Translations under genes and position numbers: made by a program
Assembly (NCBI GenBank): GCA_004769085.1
Contig: DUDS01000032.1
Coordinates: 108,567 to 172,566 of the forward strand
DNA: 64,000 bases
Source of the DNA: Candidatus Melainabacteria bacterium SSGW_16
GTDB lineage: Bacteria > Cyanobacteriota > Vampirovibrionia > 2-02-FULL-35-15
Direction: 5' to 3'
Shown here: in pieces, positions 7,668 through 15,667 of the stretch
How positions within the stretch are numbered: position 1 is the first letter of the stretch
Layout of the letters: each line of letters starts with the position of its first letter
Notes under the pieces: model-generated
The model's input: the letters and a program-made list of their open reading frames with translations, nothing else
The model's database searches: none
What the model was told of the DNA's origin: nothing

Positions 7668-8969
7668 TTAATCGTCTTCCCCATTACATACGTAGTGGGT
7701 ACTAGCTATTTCATTAGAATCTAGTACATTGTTTTGATTTGAATCTAAGCCCATTTGAACTTTTATTCCGCCTTCATCACAATTAGATCCATCTGGCTCA
7801 TTTGTAACTTTTATTAAGCTAGTTAGACCACTTGCACCAGTAGCTCCTGTTAAACCTTGTGAGCCTTCACCTTGCATACCTTGAGAGCCTTGGGTACCAA
7901 TTGGAATTCCAAGTGTTAAATTACAGAGTACCGGATCAAAGAATGAAGTTGCTTGACTTCCTGGAGAAAGATTATTAGCAAAAACCATTAATGTATCAGC
8001 GGCATTATTACAAATACTCATTCCATCAACACCTGTAGGACCTTGTGGTCCAATCTCCCCATCTTTGCCAGCAACACCATCTTTACCGTCTTTTCCATCC
8101 TTCCCATCCTGTCCAATTTTAGGACCTATATATAAACCATTAACTAAAGTAGCTAAATTACCTATAAGCAAGTTTGTTATTGTTACATTTCTAAATCCTC
8201 TAGATGCTCCTTCAGTTACATATACAGAAACTTTTAAATCTCCATTATCTGAAGCTTGAATATCTTTTATTTCAATATCGTTTCCTAAATTAATTTGAGT
8301 AAATGAATCCAGACTTCTACCTTCAACAGTTAAAATACCCTCAACACCAATGTCTAAAATTGATGGCGATATACTATCTATTCTAAATTCTGGCTTTGTT
8401 AATATCGTTGTTATTGCATATTGCCCATCGGTAGTAGAAGCTTTTAAAGTATATGCACCTGGAAGAACCCCTTTTACTGCAATTTTATAAACTTTGTAAT
8501 CTTTTTCTTTTACAAGATAAGATTTGTTTTCTATTCTTTTTAAGTTATAAGTTAACTTAGTTCTAAATATTCTTTCTTCCAAGATTTCTTCACGTTTGCT
8601 TGGTTTATTTCTAGGTCTGTGGGGAGTTATTATTTTCAACCCTTTTTTTAAAAGTTTGTCACTGTCTATTCCAAGCCCAACACCTTCCGCACCTATAACT
8701 TCCACTTTAACTATATTTGTTTCTGGACTTAAAATTAAATCTATTTCTGCTTTTTCATCAAGTTCAATATCATACCTGTCATATCTAAAAGCAGGATACA
8801 GATTTTCTTCACTAGCTATCCGCATAGAAGACTTCATTTTTTTTATATCTGAGTTTACATGCAAATATGGAAAAGAAGTCCACAGAGCAATTATTAATAT
8901 AAATAAACTAATAAAAATGTTTATTATTAATAACTTTAATATGAGTATCTTTTTAGGTATATTTTCCAT
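7668..8969 (-). CDS. Membrane-anchored protein with IPT/TIG-like and collagen-like regions
   Basis: An N-terminal hydrophobic segment (about residues 8-30) precedes an extracytoplasmic chain. Residues about 205-280 (ISPSILDIGVEGILTVEGRS onward) look like an IPT/TIG immunoglobulin-like domain. Two Gly-X-Y tracts follow: GQDGKDGKDGKDGVAG with its continuation, and GTQGSQGMQGEGSQG with its continuation. Gly-X-Y repeats form collagen-like triple helices in bacterial surface and exosporium proteins. The C-terminal part (EGGIKVQMGLDSNQNNVLD) resembles the Asp-rich domain often seen after such repeats. It is probably surface-exposed and trimeric, with a role in adhesion or structure. Its start diverges from the histidine kinase gene, with motif copy C between them. 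Confidence 0.7.
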   Translation of the reverse strand: MENIPKKILILKLLIINIFISLFILIIALWTSFPYLHVNSDIKKMKSSMRIASEENLYPAFRYDRYDIELDEKAEIDLILSPETNIVKVEVIGAEGVGLGIDSDKLLKKGLKIITPHRPRNKPSKREEILEERIFRTKLTYNLKRIENKSYLVKEKDYKVYKIAVKGVLPGAYTLKASTTDGQYAITTILTKPEFRIDSISPSILDIGVEGILTVEGRSLDSFTQINLGNDIEIKDIQASDNGDLKVSVYVTEGASRGFRNVTITNLLIGNLATLVNGLYIGPKIGQDGKDGKDGKDGVAGKDGEIGPQGPTGVDGMSICNNAADTLMVFANNLSPGSQATSFFDPVLCNLTLGIPIGTQGSQGMQGEGSQGLTGATGASGLTSLIKVTNEPDGSNCDEGGIKVQMGLDSNQNNVLDSNEIASTHYVCNGEDD

Positions 8970-9071
8970 TATTGTCTTTCCTCTCTACTTAATACATACC
9001 TTTAAATAAATAGAATTAACTTATTCCTAAGGCTGAAATATTTAGTAATAGCCATTAACTATGCATTAAAT

Positions 9072-9110
9072 AAACCATCCTTCAGATTAGCCTTAAGAAG
9101 GATTTAGTTA
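9072..9110 (+). promoter_or_regulatory. 39-bp inverted-repeat motif, copy C
   Basis: The left part AAACCATCCTTCAGATTAG and the right part CCTTAAGAAGGATTTAG give the inverted half-sites ATCCTT and AAGGAT. The middle (ATTAGCCTTAAGA) is identical to copy E. It lies 68 bp before the histidine kinase start, so the sensor may be autoregulated. It is also upstream of the divergent collagen-like gene. Confidence 0.6.
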
Positions 9111-9177
9111 CAAAGCTAGGGGATAGCATTATATTTGTCGATGAAAAAATACAGAGAAGTAAGGTATCATAATTTGC

Positions 9178-10305
9178 ATGCTTGACTTAGAAAACATTAA
9201 AACCACACAAGCTGACTTTCTTAAACTGATTGAGATAATCCCTGATGCAATTGTAATTGTAGATAACGAAGGAAAGATTAGATATATAAACTCCCAAACC
9301 ACAAATACATTTGGATATAGACCTGATGAGTTAATTGGGCAAACTATTGAAATATTACTACCTCATCGTTTTAAAAATAAACATGTAGACCATAGAATTA
9401 ATTATTCTAAGCATCCAGTAAGAAGACCAATGGGTAGTGGAATTGATCTTTATGGAAGAAAAAAGGATGGTACTGAGTTTTCAGCAGATATAACAATATC
9501 ACCAATTGAAACAGAAAATGGCACATTGGTAATTAGTGTAGTCCGTGATATTAGTGAACGTAAAAAAGCTGAAGAAGAAGCAAAAAGACGAGCTAAACAA
9601 TTAGAAGATTTAGTTAGTACGATGACGCATGATTTAAGAACACCTTTAGCTGCTGCAGAAACCAGCTATAAACACATGCAAGAAGGTTATTTTGACAAGC
9701 TTACTGAAAATCAAAACCAAGTTGTAAATCTGCTAATGCAAAGCAATGAACATACTTTAAGGTTAGTAAATAATTTACTTTCTGTTTTTAAATATGAGTC
9801 ACAATCATACAAGCTTTTTTTAAAACAAGTTGAAGTCTCTGAACTTTTAGATAGAGCACATGATAAAGTTAAGCCGTTTCTTAAAGATAAAGGAATTAAT
9901 TTAAAAATTATAAAGACAAACTTTCAGTTTATTTGTGATCCTTTTGAAATAGAAAGAGTAATAGTAAACCTGCTAACAAATTCAATAAAATACACTCCAA
10001 GTGGTGGGCAAATAGAGCTTCAGGCAGTTAAAGATGCAGATGGAAACGTAATAATTAGTGTTCAGGATACAGGGATTGGAATAGCAAAAAAAGATCTGCC
10101 AAATCTTTTTGAAAGGTTTTGGCAATCCACAAGGTCTAATTCAAGCTCAAATAGTACTGGTCTTGGATTATACTTAAGTAGACAAATTATAGAAGCTCAT
10201 GGAGGGAGAATTTGGGCAGAAAGCACCTTTGACAAGGGAACAAAAATAAGTTTGACGGTACCTGGAATTAAAATATTAAGTCTTAGGGATGATGTTTTAG
10301 ATTAA
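9178..10305 (+). CDS. PAS-domain sensor histidine kinase, cytosolic
   Basis: Residues about 12-125 form a PAS domain with its C-terminal cap (IPDAIVIVDNEGKIRYIN; VVRDISERKKAEE). The phosphoacceptor helix has MTHDLRTPLA with His151. The ATPase domain shows N box NLLTNSIKYTP (264-274), G1 DTGIGI (297-302), F box FERFWQ and G2 TGLGLYLS (327-334). No transmembrane helix is seen, so it senses a cytosolic signal. No obvious heme or flavin ligand can be assigned from sequence alone. It is followed after 23 bp by a NarL/FixJ regulator, its probable partner. A copy of the 39-bp motif precedes it, which suggests feedback control. Confidence 0.92.
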   Translation: MLDLENIKTTQADFLKLIEIIPDAIVIVDNEGKIRYINSQTTNTFGYRPDELIGQTIEILLPHRFKNKHVDHRINYSKHPVRRPMGSGIDLYGRKKDGTEFSADITISPIETENGTLVISVVRDISERKKAEEEAKRRAKQLEDLVSTMTHDLRTPLAAAETSYKHMQEGYFDKLTENQNQVVNLLMQSNEHTLRLVNNLLSVFKYESQSYKLFLKQVEVSELLDRAHDKVKPFLKDKGINLKIIKTNFQFICDPFEIERVIVNLLTNSIKYTPSGGQIELQAVKDADGNVIISVQDTGIGIAKKDLPNLFERFWQSTRSNSSSNSTGLGLYLSRQIIEAHGGRIWAESTFDKGTKISLTVPGIKILSLRDDVLD

Positions 10306-10328
10306 AAATCTATGTAAAGTTTAAGTAA

Positions 10329-11060
10329 ATGACAGAAGATAGTCCAAAAAAAATTAAATTGATGCTTGTAGAAGACCATGTTCTAGCAAGACTTGGTCTT
10401 AAAGTTTCTCTTGAAAAATACCCAAACCTTGAAATTGTTGCTGAAACAGCAAATGGAAAAGAAGCAATTGAACTTGCTAATAATAAAAAACCTGATTTAA
10501 TTATCATGGACATAGGCTTAATTCAACTAGATGGGATTGAGGCTACAAAAAAGATTAAAGAAGCTAACCCAAACATAAAAGTAATAATGCTTACAAGTCA
10601 TGAAGCAGAGCATGAAATAATGGCAAGTTTAGCAAGTGGTGCTGATGGATATTGTCTTAAAGACACTTCTCCGGAGCAGCTTTATACAGCAGTCCAATCA
10701 GTTAATGAAGGTAATGCATGGCTTTCAAGTCAAGTGGCTGAAAAAGTATTAAGAAATTTTTATGGGAAAGAGGTGAGTCAAATAAAGCAGTCTGATTTCA
10801 CTAATCCTCTCCCAGTAAGTGATGAGAAAAAACAAACTAAATCTACAGGTTCAATCCCAATAGTTCCTTTATCAGATCGTGAAATTGGAGTTCTAGAATT
10901 AATAGTCGAGGGTAAGAGCAACCAAGAGATTGGTGCAAAACTTTTTCTTAGCATAGCCACTGTAAAGTCACATGTTAGAAATATTTTAAACAAATTAAGT
11001 GTTGATGACAGAACGCAAGCTGCTGTTAAAGCAATGAGAGAAGGCATTATAGCTTTTTAA
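10329..11060 (+). CDS. NarL/FixJ-family response regulator
   Basis: The receiver domain (residues about 9-125) has the acidic pair in VEDH, phosphoacceptor Asp61 in LIIMDIG, the Thr/Ser switch in MLTSHE and the conserved Lys in YCLKD. A linker of about 50 residues leads to a LuxR-type helix-turn-helix (LSDREIGVLELIVEGKSNQE, then ATVKSHVRNILNKL). Phosphorylation by the kinase 23 bp upstream is likely. Proteins of this family bind short inverted repeats as dimers, which makes this the best local candidate to recognise the 39-bp motif. Its stop overlaps the stop of the convergent CBS gene by 4 bp. Confidence 0.92.
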   Translation: MTEDSPKKIKLMLVEDHVLARLGLKVSLEKYPNLEIVAETANGKEAIELANNKKPDLIIMDIGLIQLDGIEATKKIKEANPNIKVIMLTSHEAEHEIMASLASGADGYCLKDTSPEQLYTAVQSVNEGNAWLSSQVAEKVLRNFYGKEVSQIKQSDFTNPLPVSDEKKQTKSTGSIPIVPLSDREIGVLELIVEGKSNQEIGAKLFLSIATVKSHVRNILNKLSVDDRTQAAVKAMREGIIAF

Positions 11061-11557
11061 CTGCAACACTTTGAATGAACTGAAGATTTACCTAACTCTT
11101 TTGCAAAATCAATTAATATGCAATTTGGATCTGGAGATTTTTTATTGGGGCAAAAATTACTTACACAGGCAATATCTGCCAGTGAAATTATTCCTACCAG
11201 CTTATCTCTTTCTACAACAGGTAACCGTCTCACCCCAAGCTCTGACATGAGCTTTACTGCATCATCACATGAAGCACTTGGAACAATCCTTATTGGATTT
11301 GGTGTCATGTATTCACAGACTTTTGCTTTCTTTGAATCTTTTCCAATTGCAATACACCTTGTTACTATATCTCTGTCATTTATTATGCCAACTAAAATGC
11401 CATCTAATGTTCCATTTCTTTTAACGACTGGTAAGCTGCCAATGTTTTTGCTTGCCATAAAAACTGAAGCATCAAATACGGTAGAGTTAACATCAATTGA
11501 GTAAACATTTCTCTGCATGAGTTCTTTCACCAACATTATTTTGGGGTCTTTTTCCAT
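11057..11557 (-). CDS. CBS-pair protein with cysteine-rich C-terminal tail
   Basis: Two CBS units are seen: VKELMQRNVYSIDVNSTVFD...LVGIINDRDIV and VCEYMTPNPIRIVPSASCDD...LVGIISLADIA. After the second unit comes a tail with several cysteines (CVSNFCPNKKSPDPNC and a terminal KCCS). These could bind metal or act as a thiol switch; that is inference. I placed the start at ATG 11557 because AGGAGGT lies 9 bp upstream; an earlier in-frame start at 11611 has no such site. The gene faces Hsp20 divergently across motif copy D and converges on the response regulator with overlapping stop codons. Confidence 0.85.
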   Translation of the reverse strand: MEKDPKIMLVKELMQRNVYSIDVNSTVFDASVFMASKNIGSLPVVKRNGTLDGILVGIINDRDIVTRCIAIGKDSKKAKVCEYMTPNPIRIVPSASCDDAVKLMSELGVRRLPVVERDKLVGIISLADIACVSNFCPNKKSPDPNCILIDFAKELGKSSVHSKCCS

Positions 11558-11710
11558 TTCTGTATTACCTCCTAAGTTAAAAGTACCCTTGGGTAATGTC
11601 AAAATCCCCAACCTTAGGAGTGATTATGGATCAGTCTTAGGATTGATTACATTCTATTCCTTCAAATCCAAAACATTTCATCCTCCTTTGGTCTAAGAGT
11701 TTAATGTTTA

Positions 11711-11749
11711 AGATCATCCTTTTGGTTGTTCGGTAGAAGGATTTCATTT
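11711..11749 (+). promoter_or_regulatory. 39-bp inverted-repeat motif, copy D
   Basis: The left end AGATCATCCTTTTGG and the right end AGAAGGATTTCATTT give clean half-sites ATCCTTTT and AGAAGGAT separated by 11 bp. An AT-rich stretch (TATATAAAATAG) that could be a -10 region follows directly. It is 56 bp before the hsp20 start codon and upstream of the divergent CBS gene. Confidence 0.65.
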
Positions 11750-11805
11750 TTATATAAAATAGTTATATTTGTGTGTGTAGGTTAAAGAAAAGGAAGGGTA
11801 TTGAT

Positions 11806-12270
11806 ATGGCACTTACAAAATGGAGACCGTTTAATGGTTTAACTGGATTTTTTGATGAAGATTTTCCACTTATGGCGTGGAAACCTTTTGGTGAAAAATT
11901 CTTTGAAAAAGATTTCCCGGTTAGTAGATTACCAAAATTCGGATGGGATTTAGCAGTTGATGTCTACGAAAAAAACGGAAATATAATAGCAGAGATGAAT
12001 CTGCCTGGTATTGATCCAGAAAAAATTGATATATCGGTAGAAGATGACTATCTGACAGTATCTGGTTCAAGGGAAGAAAAGAAAGAAACTAAGGAAGAAG
12101 ATTACTACAGCAAGGAAATTAGACGTGGTTCCTTTGAAAGAACAGTTAAATTATCACATGCTGTAAAAAAAGATAAAGCAGATGCCAGTTACAAAGATGG
12201 TGTCTTAAAAATAACAATTCCTAAAGATGAAAAGAAAGAAGGAACAGTCAAGGTAAAAGTAACAAAGTAA
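11806..12270 (+). CDS. Hsp20/alpha-crystallin small heat shock protein
   Basis: A 154-residue chain with an alpha-crystallin domain from about residue 44 (WDLAVDVYEKNGNIIAEMNL) through VSGSREEKKE to the strand DGVLKITIPK. The N-terminal arm is Phe/Trp-rich (WRPFNGLTGFFDEDF), as usual for oligomerising sHsps. It holds unfolding proteins in an ATP-independent way in the cytosol. I chose ATG 11806 because GGAAGGG lies just upstream; an earlier start at 11773 lacks one. Motif copy D lies in its promoter, and a hairpin terminator follows at 12294. A decayed paralogue lies next to it. Confidence 0.93.
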   Translation: MALTKWRPFNGLTGFFDEDFPLMAWKPFGEKFFEKDFPVSRLPKFGWDLAVDVYEKNGNIIAEMNLPGIDPEKIDISVEDDYLTVSGSREEKKETKEEDYYSKEIRRGSFERTVKLSHAVKKDKADASYKDGVLKITIPKDEKKEGTVKVKVTK

Positions 12271-12293
12271 CCTTTGACTGGCTTAAAAAGAAA

Positions 12294-12326
12294 AGGCTTG
12301 TCTTATGAGGCAAGCCTGATTCTTTT
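12294..12326 (+). terminator. Rho-independent terminator after hsp20
   Basis: A 7-bp stem, AGGCTTG with CAAGCCT around a 10-nt loop, is followed by GATTCTTTT. It lies 24 bp after the hsp20 stop codon. Confidence 0.75.
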
Positions 12327-12362
12327 ATAAGAGGTACAAAACATGACGAAGGATGGTTAGAT

Positions 12363-12692
12363 ATGTCAGGAATAGAGTGGGGATTCTACAGAGAACTTAA
12401 AAACAAGCTTGCAGCAAATCAACGAAAGACAGTACCATTAGTTAAAAAGTGGAATGTAGCAGTTGCTGTTTATGAAGAAGGAAATGATTCCATTCCAACA
12501 AAATTAGGCTTTCGCGATATTCAAGCAGAAAGAATAAATGTTTGTTTTAAAGATAAATATTTAATAATTTCTGAATTAAATGAAATGCAAGCTATTTTTG
12601 AAGATAACAGACAAAGCTCATTTGAAAAAATAATTGGATTTCCAAGAACAATTAAAAAGATAGCTTTCTCTGCTACTCAAAATGTAGTTTAA
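12363..12692 (+). CDS. Degenerate Hsp20-like protein, 109 aa
   Basis: The chain aligns by eye with the middle of the Hsp20 encoded just upstream: WNVAVAVYEEGN against WDLAVDVYEKNG, RINVCFKDKYLIIS against KIDISVEDDYLTVS, and SSFEKIIGFPRTIKK against GSFERTVKLSHAVKK. The final strand with the conserved I-x-I/V tail and the aromatic N-terminal arm are missing, and the DGVLKI segment is gone. It looks like a duplicated, shortened sHsp that either decayed or took a new role, perhaps capping Hsp20 oligomers. It lies between hsp20 and a CBS gene on the same strand. Confidence 0.65.
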   Translation: MSGIEWGFYRELKNKLAANQRKTVPLVKKWNVAVAVYEEGNDSIPTKLGFRDIQAERINVCFKDKYLIISELNEMQAIFEDNRQSSFEKIIGFPRTIKKIAFSATQNVV

Positions 12693-12724
12693 ATTGTAGT
12701 GGACAAAAATGAAAGGAGTTATAT

Positions 12725-13138
12725 ATGCAAGTAAAAGATTTAATGACAAGGGATGTTTTTACACTTAGAGAAGACAGTAAGATATTTAGTGCTTCTGAGG
12801 CAATGACTTTTAGGAATATTAGACATATTCCTGTAGTTGATAAAGAAGATAAACTCGTTGGGATTGTCACGTACAGAGATTTGCTTAGTTCTCTTGCAAG
12901 GGAATTAATGCCTCTGCAGGTAAAAGATATTATGACAAGAGCAACTATTACTGTAACTCCTGATGTAACTGTAAATATGGCAACTGAAATAATACTTGGT
13001 AATAAATTTGGATGCCTTCCTGTCATAGATAAAAGCAACAAACTTGTGGGGATTATTACTGAAACAGATCTTCTAAGAGAGTTGTTTAAAATGACAAGGA
13101 CAACAGGTTCATTCAGTAAAGAGAAAATTAGGAGCTAG
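12725..13138 (+). CDS. CBS-pair domain protein, 137 aa
   Basis: The whole chain is a CBS pair: VKDLMTRDVFTLREDSKIFS...LVGIVTYRDLL and VKDIMTRATITVTPDVTVNM...LVGIITETDLL, with a short basic tail. A strong ribosome binding site (AAAGGAGT) lies 7 bp before the ATG. It probably binds adenine nucleotides and acts as a stress or energy sensor in trans. It is third in the plus-strand row hsp20, degenerate hsp20, CBS. Its stop codon overlaps the stop of the convergent receiver gene by 4 bp. Confidence 0.88.
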   Translation: MQVKDLMTRDVFTLREDSKIFSASEAMTFRNIRHIPVVDKEDKLVGIVTYRDLLSSLARELMPLQVKDIMTRATITVTPDVTVNMATEIILGNKFGCLPVIDKSNKLVGIITETDLLRELFKMTRTTGSFSKEKIRS

Positions 13139-13503
13139 TAAGTTTTCCTACTTTCTATAGCTCTTATAATTTCATTCTCAGAAAAAGGCTTTTCAAGGAA
13201 ATGAAAATGTCCCCCAGCTTTCATGAATTCTCCTAGTTTTATTCTTAGATTTTCATCAAGCTTGTCATATGTAAGTATTAAAAATGTTGAAGGGCTTAAC
13301 ACATTAATTTTTTTCATTAAATTAACTCCATTTGTATCAGGTAAAATCATGTCTACAAATGCAATGTCATATTTTTTCAGTTTAATTCTTATAATGCTTT
13401 CCTTCCCATTTGTGGCAATGTCTGCTGTGTGTCCATGACTGCTTAAAAGTTTGTGTAAACCTTCTCTAATTTCTTGAATATCGTCAATGATTAATATGTT
13501 CAT
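13135..13503 (-). CDS. Stand-alone receiver domain (CheY-like) protein
   Basis: A single response-regulator receiver of 122 residues: acidic pocket IIDD, phosphoacceptor Asp51 in IAFVDMILP, Thr78 and Lys105 in LEKPF. There is no output domain, so it must act by protein contact or in a phosphorelay. The nearest kinase gene is the PAS kinase at 9178-10305. An MFS gene starts upstream on the same strand, and its stop lies 28 bp before this start, so they may share a transcript. Confidence 0.88.
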   Translation of the reverse strand: MNILIIDDIQEIREGLHKLLSSHGHTADIATNGKESIIRIKLKKYDIAFVDMILPDTNGVNLMKKINVLSPSTFLILTYDKLDENLRIKLGEFMKAGGHFHFLEKPFSENEIIRAIESRKTY

Positions 13504-13531
13504 AAGGTTATTTAAGCAGGTTTTGCTTTAT

Positions 13532-14689
13532 TTAATTCTTTCTTGTACTTAACACAAATATGGGTATTGAAACAGCCTGTACTATTACTGAAAATAAAAC
13601 TAAGTAAGCAATAGAAAAATCATATAGAAATCCCATTAAAGCACTTCCTAAAAACCAAAATAATCCACATATTGTATTAAATATTCCAAAAGCTAAACCT
13701 CGTCTATTAATTTGAACCATGTTACTAATGGCAGCTCTCATAATTGATTCCTGTGTACCAATTCCAATTCCCCATAAAATCATACCTATTAGAGCTAAAT
13801 GAAAATTACCCATAAAAACACACGGAGCAAATAATAAAGAGAATAAAGTAACAATCACAAAAGTAAAAATGCCTATCTTATCAAACAAACGACCAAATAC
13901 AAGTGCACTAATAGCATCAACTCCCATAGCAAGAGAATAAAAAATCGGAATCCAATTCTCGGGTACTATTGAGACCTTTTTAAAATGATAAGCAATAAGT
14001 GCAAAATCAGCATATCCACTAGCAACTAAAGCAACCGCTATAATATAAAGCCAAAATGGTTTGGAAAATCCTTTCCTTTGGAGGTTAATTTTTTCTACTT
14101 CAAAATCACGAGGATTTGAATAAGTTAACCTTGCTACAAAAAGTACACTTAATGCTATGAATGCTGGCAGTAAAAGCAGAACAAAACAATTTTGATAACT
14201 TCCTTTCAAGTAAAGAATAAAAGCCACTATTAATGGACCAAGAACTGAACCAACTTGATCCAATGCTTCATGTAATCCAAAACCAAACCCTTGCCCGATT
14301 TTACTATTTGCATGGGAAAGCATTAAATCACGTGCAGGGGTACGAATAGCTTTTCCTGCTCGTTCAAGAATTATAAAAACAGCAGCAATTTCCCAGCGTC
14401 CTGCAAGCGCTAAAAGTGGTACAGCAATTAAGTTTATTGAGTAACCAACTAATGTTATAGTCCAATACTTTTTTGTTTTGTCTATTAAATAACCAGATAT
14501 AAGCCTTAGGCAGTATCCTATTAATTCTCCAAATCCTGCTGTAACCCCTACAACAGTTCCACTTGCACCAAGGATTGCAAGGTATTGACCATTAATACTC
14601 CATGCACCTTCATAGGTTATATCAGCAAAAAGACTAACTATTCCAAGCAGAATAATAAATTTTAATGCATTACTTTTTGAAGTATCCAT
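13532..14689 (-). CDS. Major facilitator superfamily transporter
   Basis: About 11-12 hydrophobic helices fill 385 residues. The loop after helix 2 (GYLIDKTKKYW) has the MFS motif-A character, and the N-terminal half has the RAGKAIRTPARD signature shared by a group of bacterial MFS exporters that also contains proteins next to stress genes. Direction and substrate cannot be told from sequence. Its start faces the YtxH gene across a 388-bp gap that contains motif copy E. Confidence 0.85.
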   Translation of the reverse strand: MDTSKSNALKFIILLGIVSLFADITYEGAWSINGQYLAILGASGTVVGVTAGFGELIGYCLRLISGYLIDKTKKYWTITLVGYSINLIAVPLLALAGRWEIAAVFIILERAGKAIRTPARDLMLSHANSKIGQGFGFGLHEALDQVGSVLGPLIVAFILYLKGSYQNCFVLLLLPAFIALSVLFVARLTYSNPRDFEVEKINLQRKGFSKPFWLYIIAVALVASGYADFALIAYHFKKVSIVPENWIPIFYSLAMGVDAISALVFGRLFDKIGIFTFVIVTLFSLLFAPCVFMGNFHLALIGMILWGIGIGTQESIMRAAISNMVQINRRGLAFGIFNTICGLFWFLGSALMGFLYDFSIAYLVLFSVIVQAVSIPIFVLSTRKN

Positions 14690-14783
14690 TTTACTAAATT
14701 TAACCTTAAAAAGAAAAAAAAAGAAAGTAGGGAAATAATTAGATTACAACAATATATAAAAAAGTTGTATTTGTTGAGGTTAA

Positions 14784-14822
14784 AAATCATCCTTTTGATT
14801 AGCCTTAAGAGGGATTTTGTTT
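14784..14822 (+). promoter_or_regulatory. 39-bp inverted-repeat motif, copy E
   Basis: The left part AAATCATCCTTTTGATTAG and the right part CCTTAAGAGGGATTTTG lie in the 388-bp gap between the divergent MFS and YtxH genes. Its core is nearly identical to copy C. A stretch AAGGGGTATTCTTATTAA follows, similar to the sequence after copy C, and may be promoter sequence. I see no gene in the rest of this gap. Confidence 0.6.
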
Positions 14823-15077
14823 TCTTATCTAAGGGGTATTCTTATTAATGTAAGTGAGGATAATTTAAAGTGCAAGGGCAACTTTCTCGAAATGAAGTGA
14901 AACTCAAAGTAAAGAAAAGCTACAAAACTTAAATAAAATATTACTTACAGCAGAGTTTGAAAATTATTTAATCGTAGCTGGATAATAGATCTGGTTTGGT
15001 AAAACGAATGTTCTGGTTATTCACCCAAGGTTATTTGGTTTCCAAACTCCATTTTTAAAGCAAAGAAGGTGAGAATT

Positions 15078-15392
15078 ATGTTAAAGCAAGTAGGAAATGT
15101 TATTAAGTTAGCAACTGTTTTTACCTCTGGTTTATTTTTAGGTGTGATGGCAGGATTTCTTACCGCTCCTAAATCAGGGAAAGAACTAAGGAAAGACATA
15201 GCTGATGAAACCTTAAAACTAAAAGAACTAACAAAAGATAAGCTTGAAGAATTTGAAGATGTTGGAGTAAATAAAGTTAGAAAAGCAGGACATGCTATAA
15301 GAGATGCTGCAGATAAAATGTGTCTAAGCATAGATGAGTTAGGTAGTAAAAGTAAGAAATGTGAAGCTAGTGAAAATCTTCCTGTTTGTTAA
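15078..15392 (+). CDS. YtxH-domain small membrane protein, 104 aa
   Basis: One N-terminal hydrophobic segment with the typical GLFLGVMAGFLTAPKSGKEL signature of YtxH-like proteins (Gly-rich helix ending in a P-x-S-G-K turn), then a charged helical tail with several cysteines near the end. YtxH proteins are general-stress membrane proteins of unknown mechanism. I prefer ATG 15078 (AAGG 8 bp upstream) to GTG 15069. A strong hairpin terminator follows at 15495. Confidence 0.8.
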   Translation: MLKQVGNVIKLATVFTSGLFLGVMAGFLTAPKSGKELRKDIADETLKLKELTKDKLEEFEDVGVNKVRKAGHAIRDAADKMCLSIDELGSKSKKCEASENLPVC

Positions 15393-15494
15393 AGTTAAAG
15401 AGGAAATGTTTTCCTCGTTGTTTTAACGCTTATCATTTCTTTTCTATCACTCCTTCAAATCTAATTTGGATCTGCTAATTATCTCTCGAAAATA

Positions 15495-15529
15495 AAAAAC
15501 CCTCAAAGCTTCTTGCAATGAGGGTTTTT
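15495..15529. terminator. Bidirectional terminator with conserved loop
   Basis: An 11-bp stem (AAAAACCCTCA / TGAGGGTTTTT) surrounds the 13-nt loop AAGCTTCTTGCAA. T-runs occur on both strands, so it can end the YtxH transcript and the SBBP-protein transcript coming from the right. The loop is shared with the hairpin at 29860-29890, where the stem sequence differs but still pairs. Confidence 0.85.
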
Positions 15530-15540
15530 AAGGATACGAA

Positions 15541-15620
15541 CTCCCCTTAGTTAAGGAAGTTCGGACTTGTGTATACAAAGAGAAACCTTATATTTTTAGG
15601 AAGGTGGCTTGAGCGCACTT
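15541..15620 (-). repeat. 3'-end repeat element, copy R1
   Basis: This element lies between the stop codon of the SBBP gene and its terminator. On the plus strand it contains CTCCCCTTAGTTAAGGAAGT, then TTCGGACTTG, GTATACAAAG, and CCTTATATTTTTAGGAAGG. Copies R2 (19801-19890) and R3 (20970-21036) sit in the same position behind two other minus-strand genes. Internal inverted repeats (AAGTTC/GAACTT-type and CCTTATATTTTTAGG) suggest folded RNA. Confidence 0.75.
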
Positions 15621-15667
15621 GAATTTACTTTTAAATGCTATCAAGATCTAAATGTAATTCTTAACTC

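Noticed and set aside
7668..8969. Phage tail-fibre protein
   Set aside because: Collagen-like tracts occur in phage fibres, but no phage genes are near and the protein has its own N-terminal membrane anchor.
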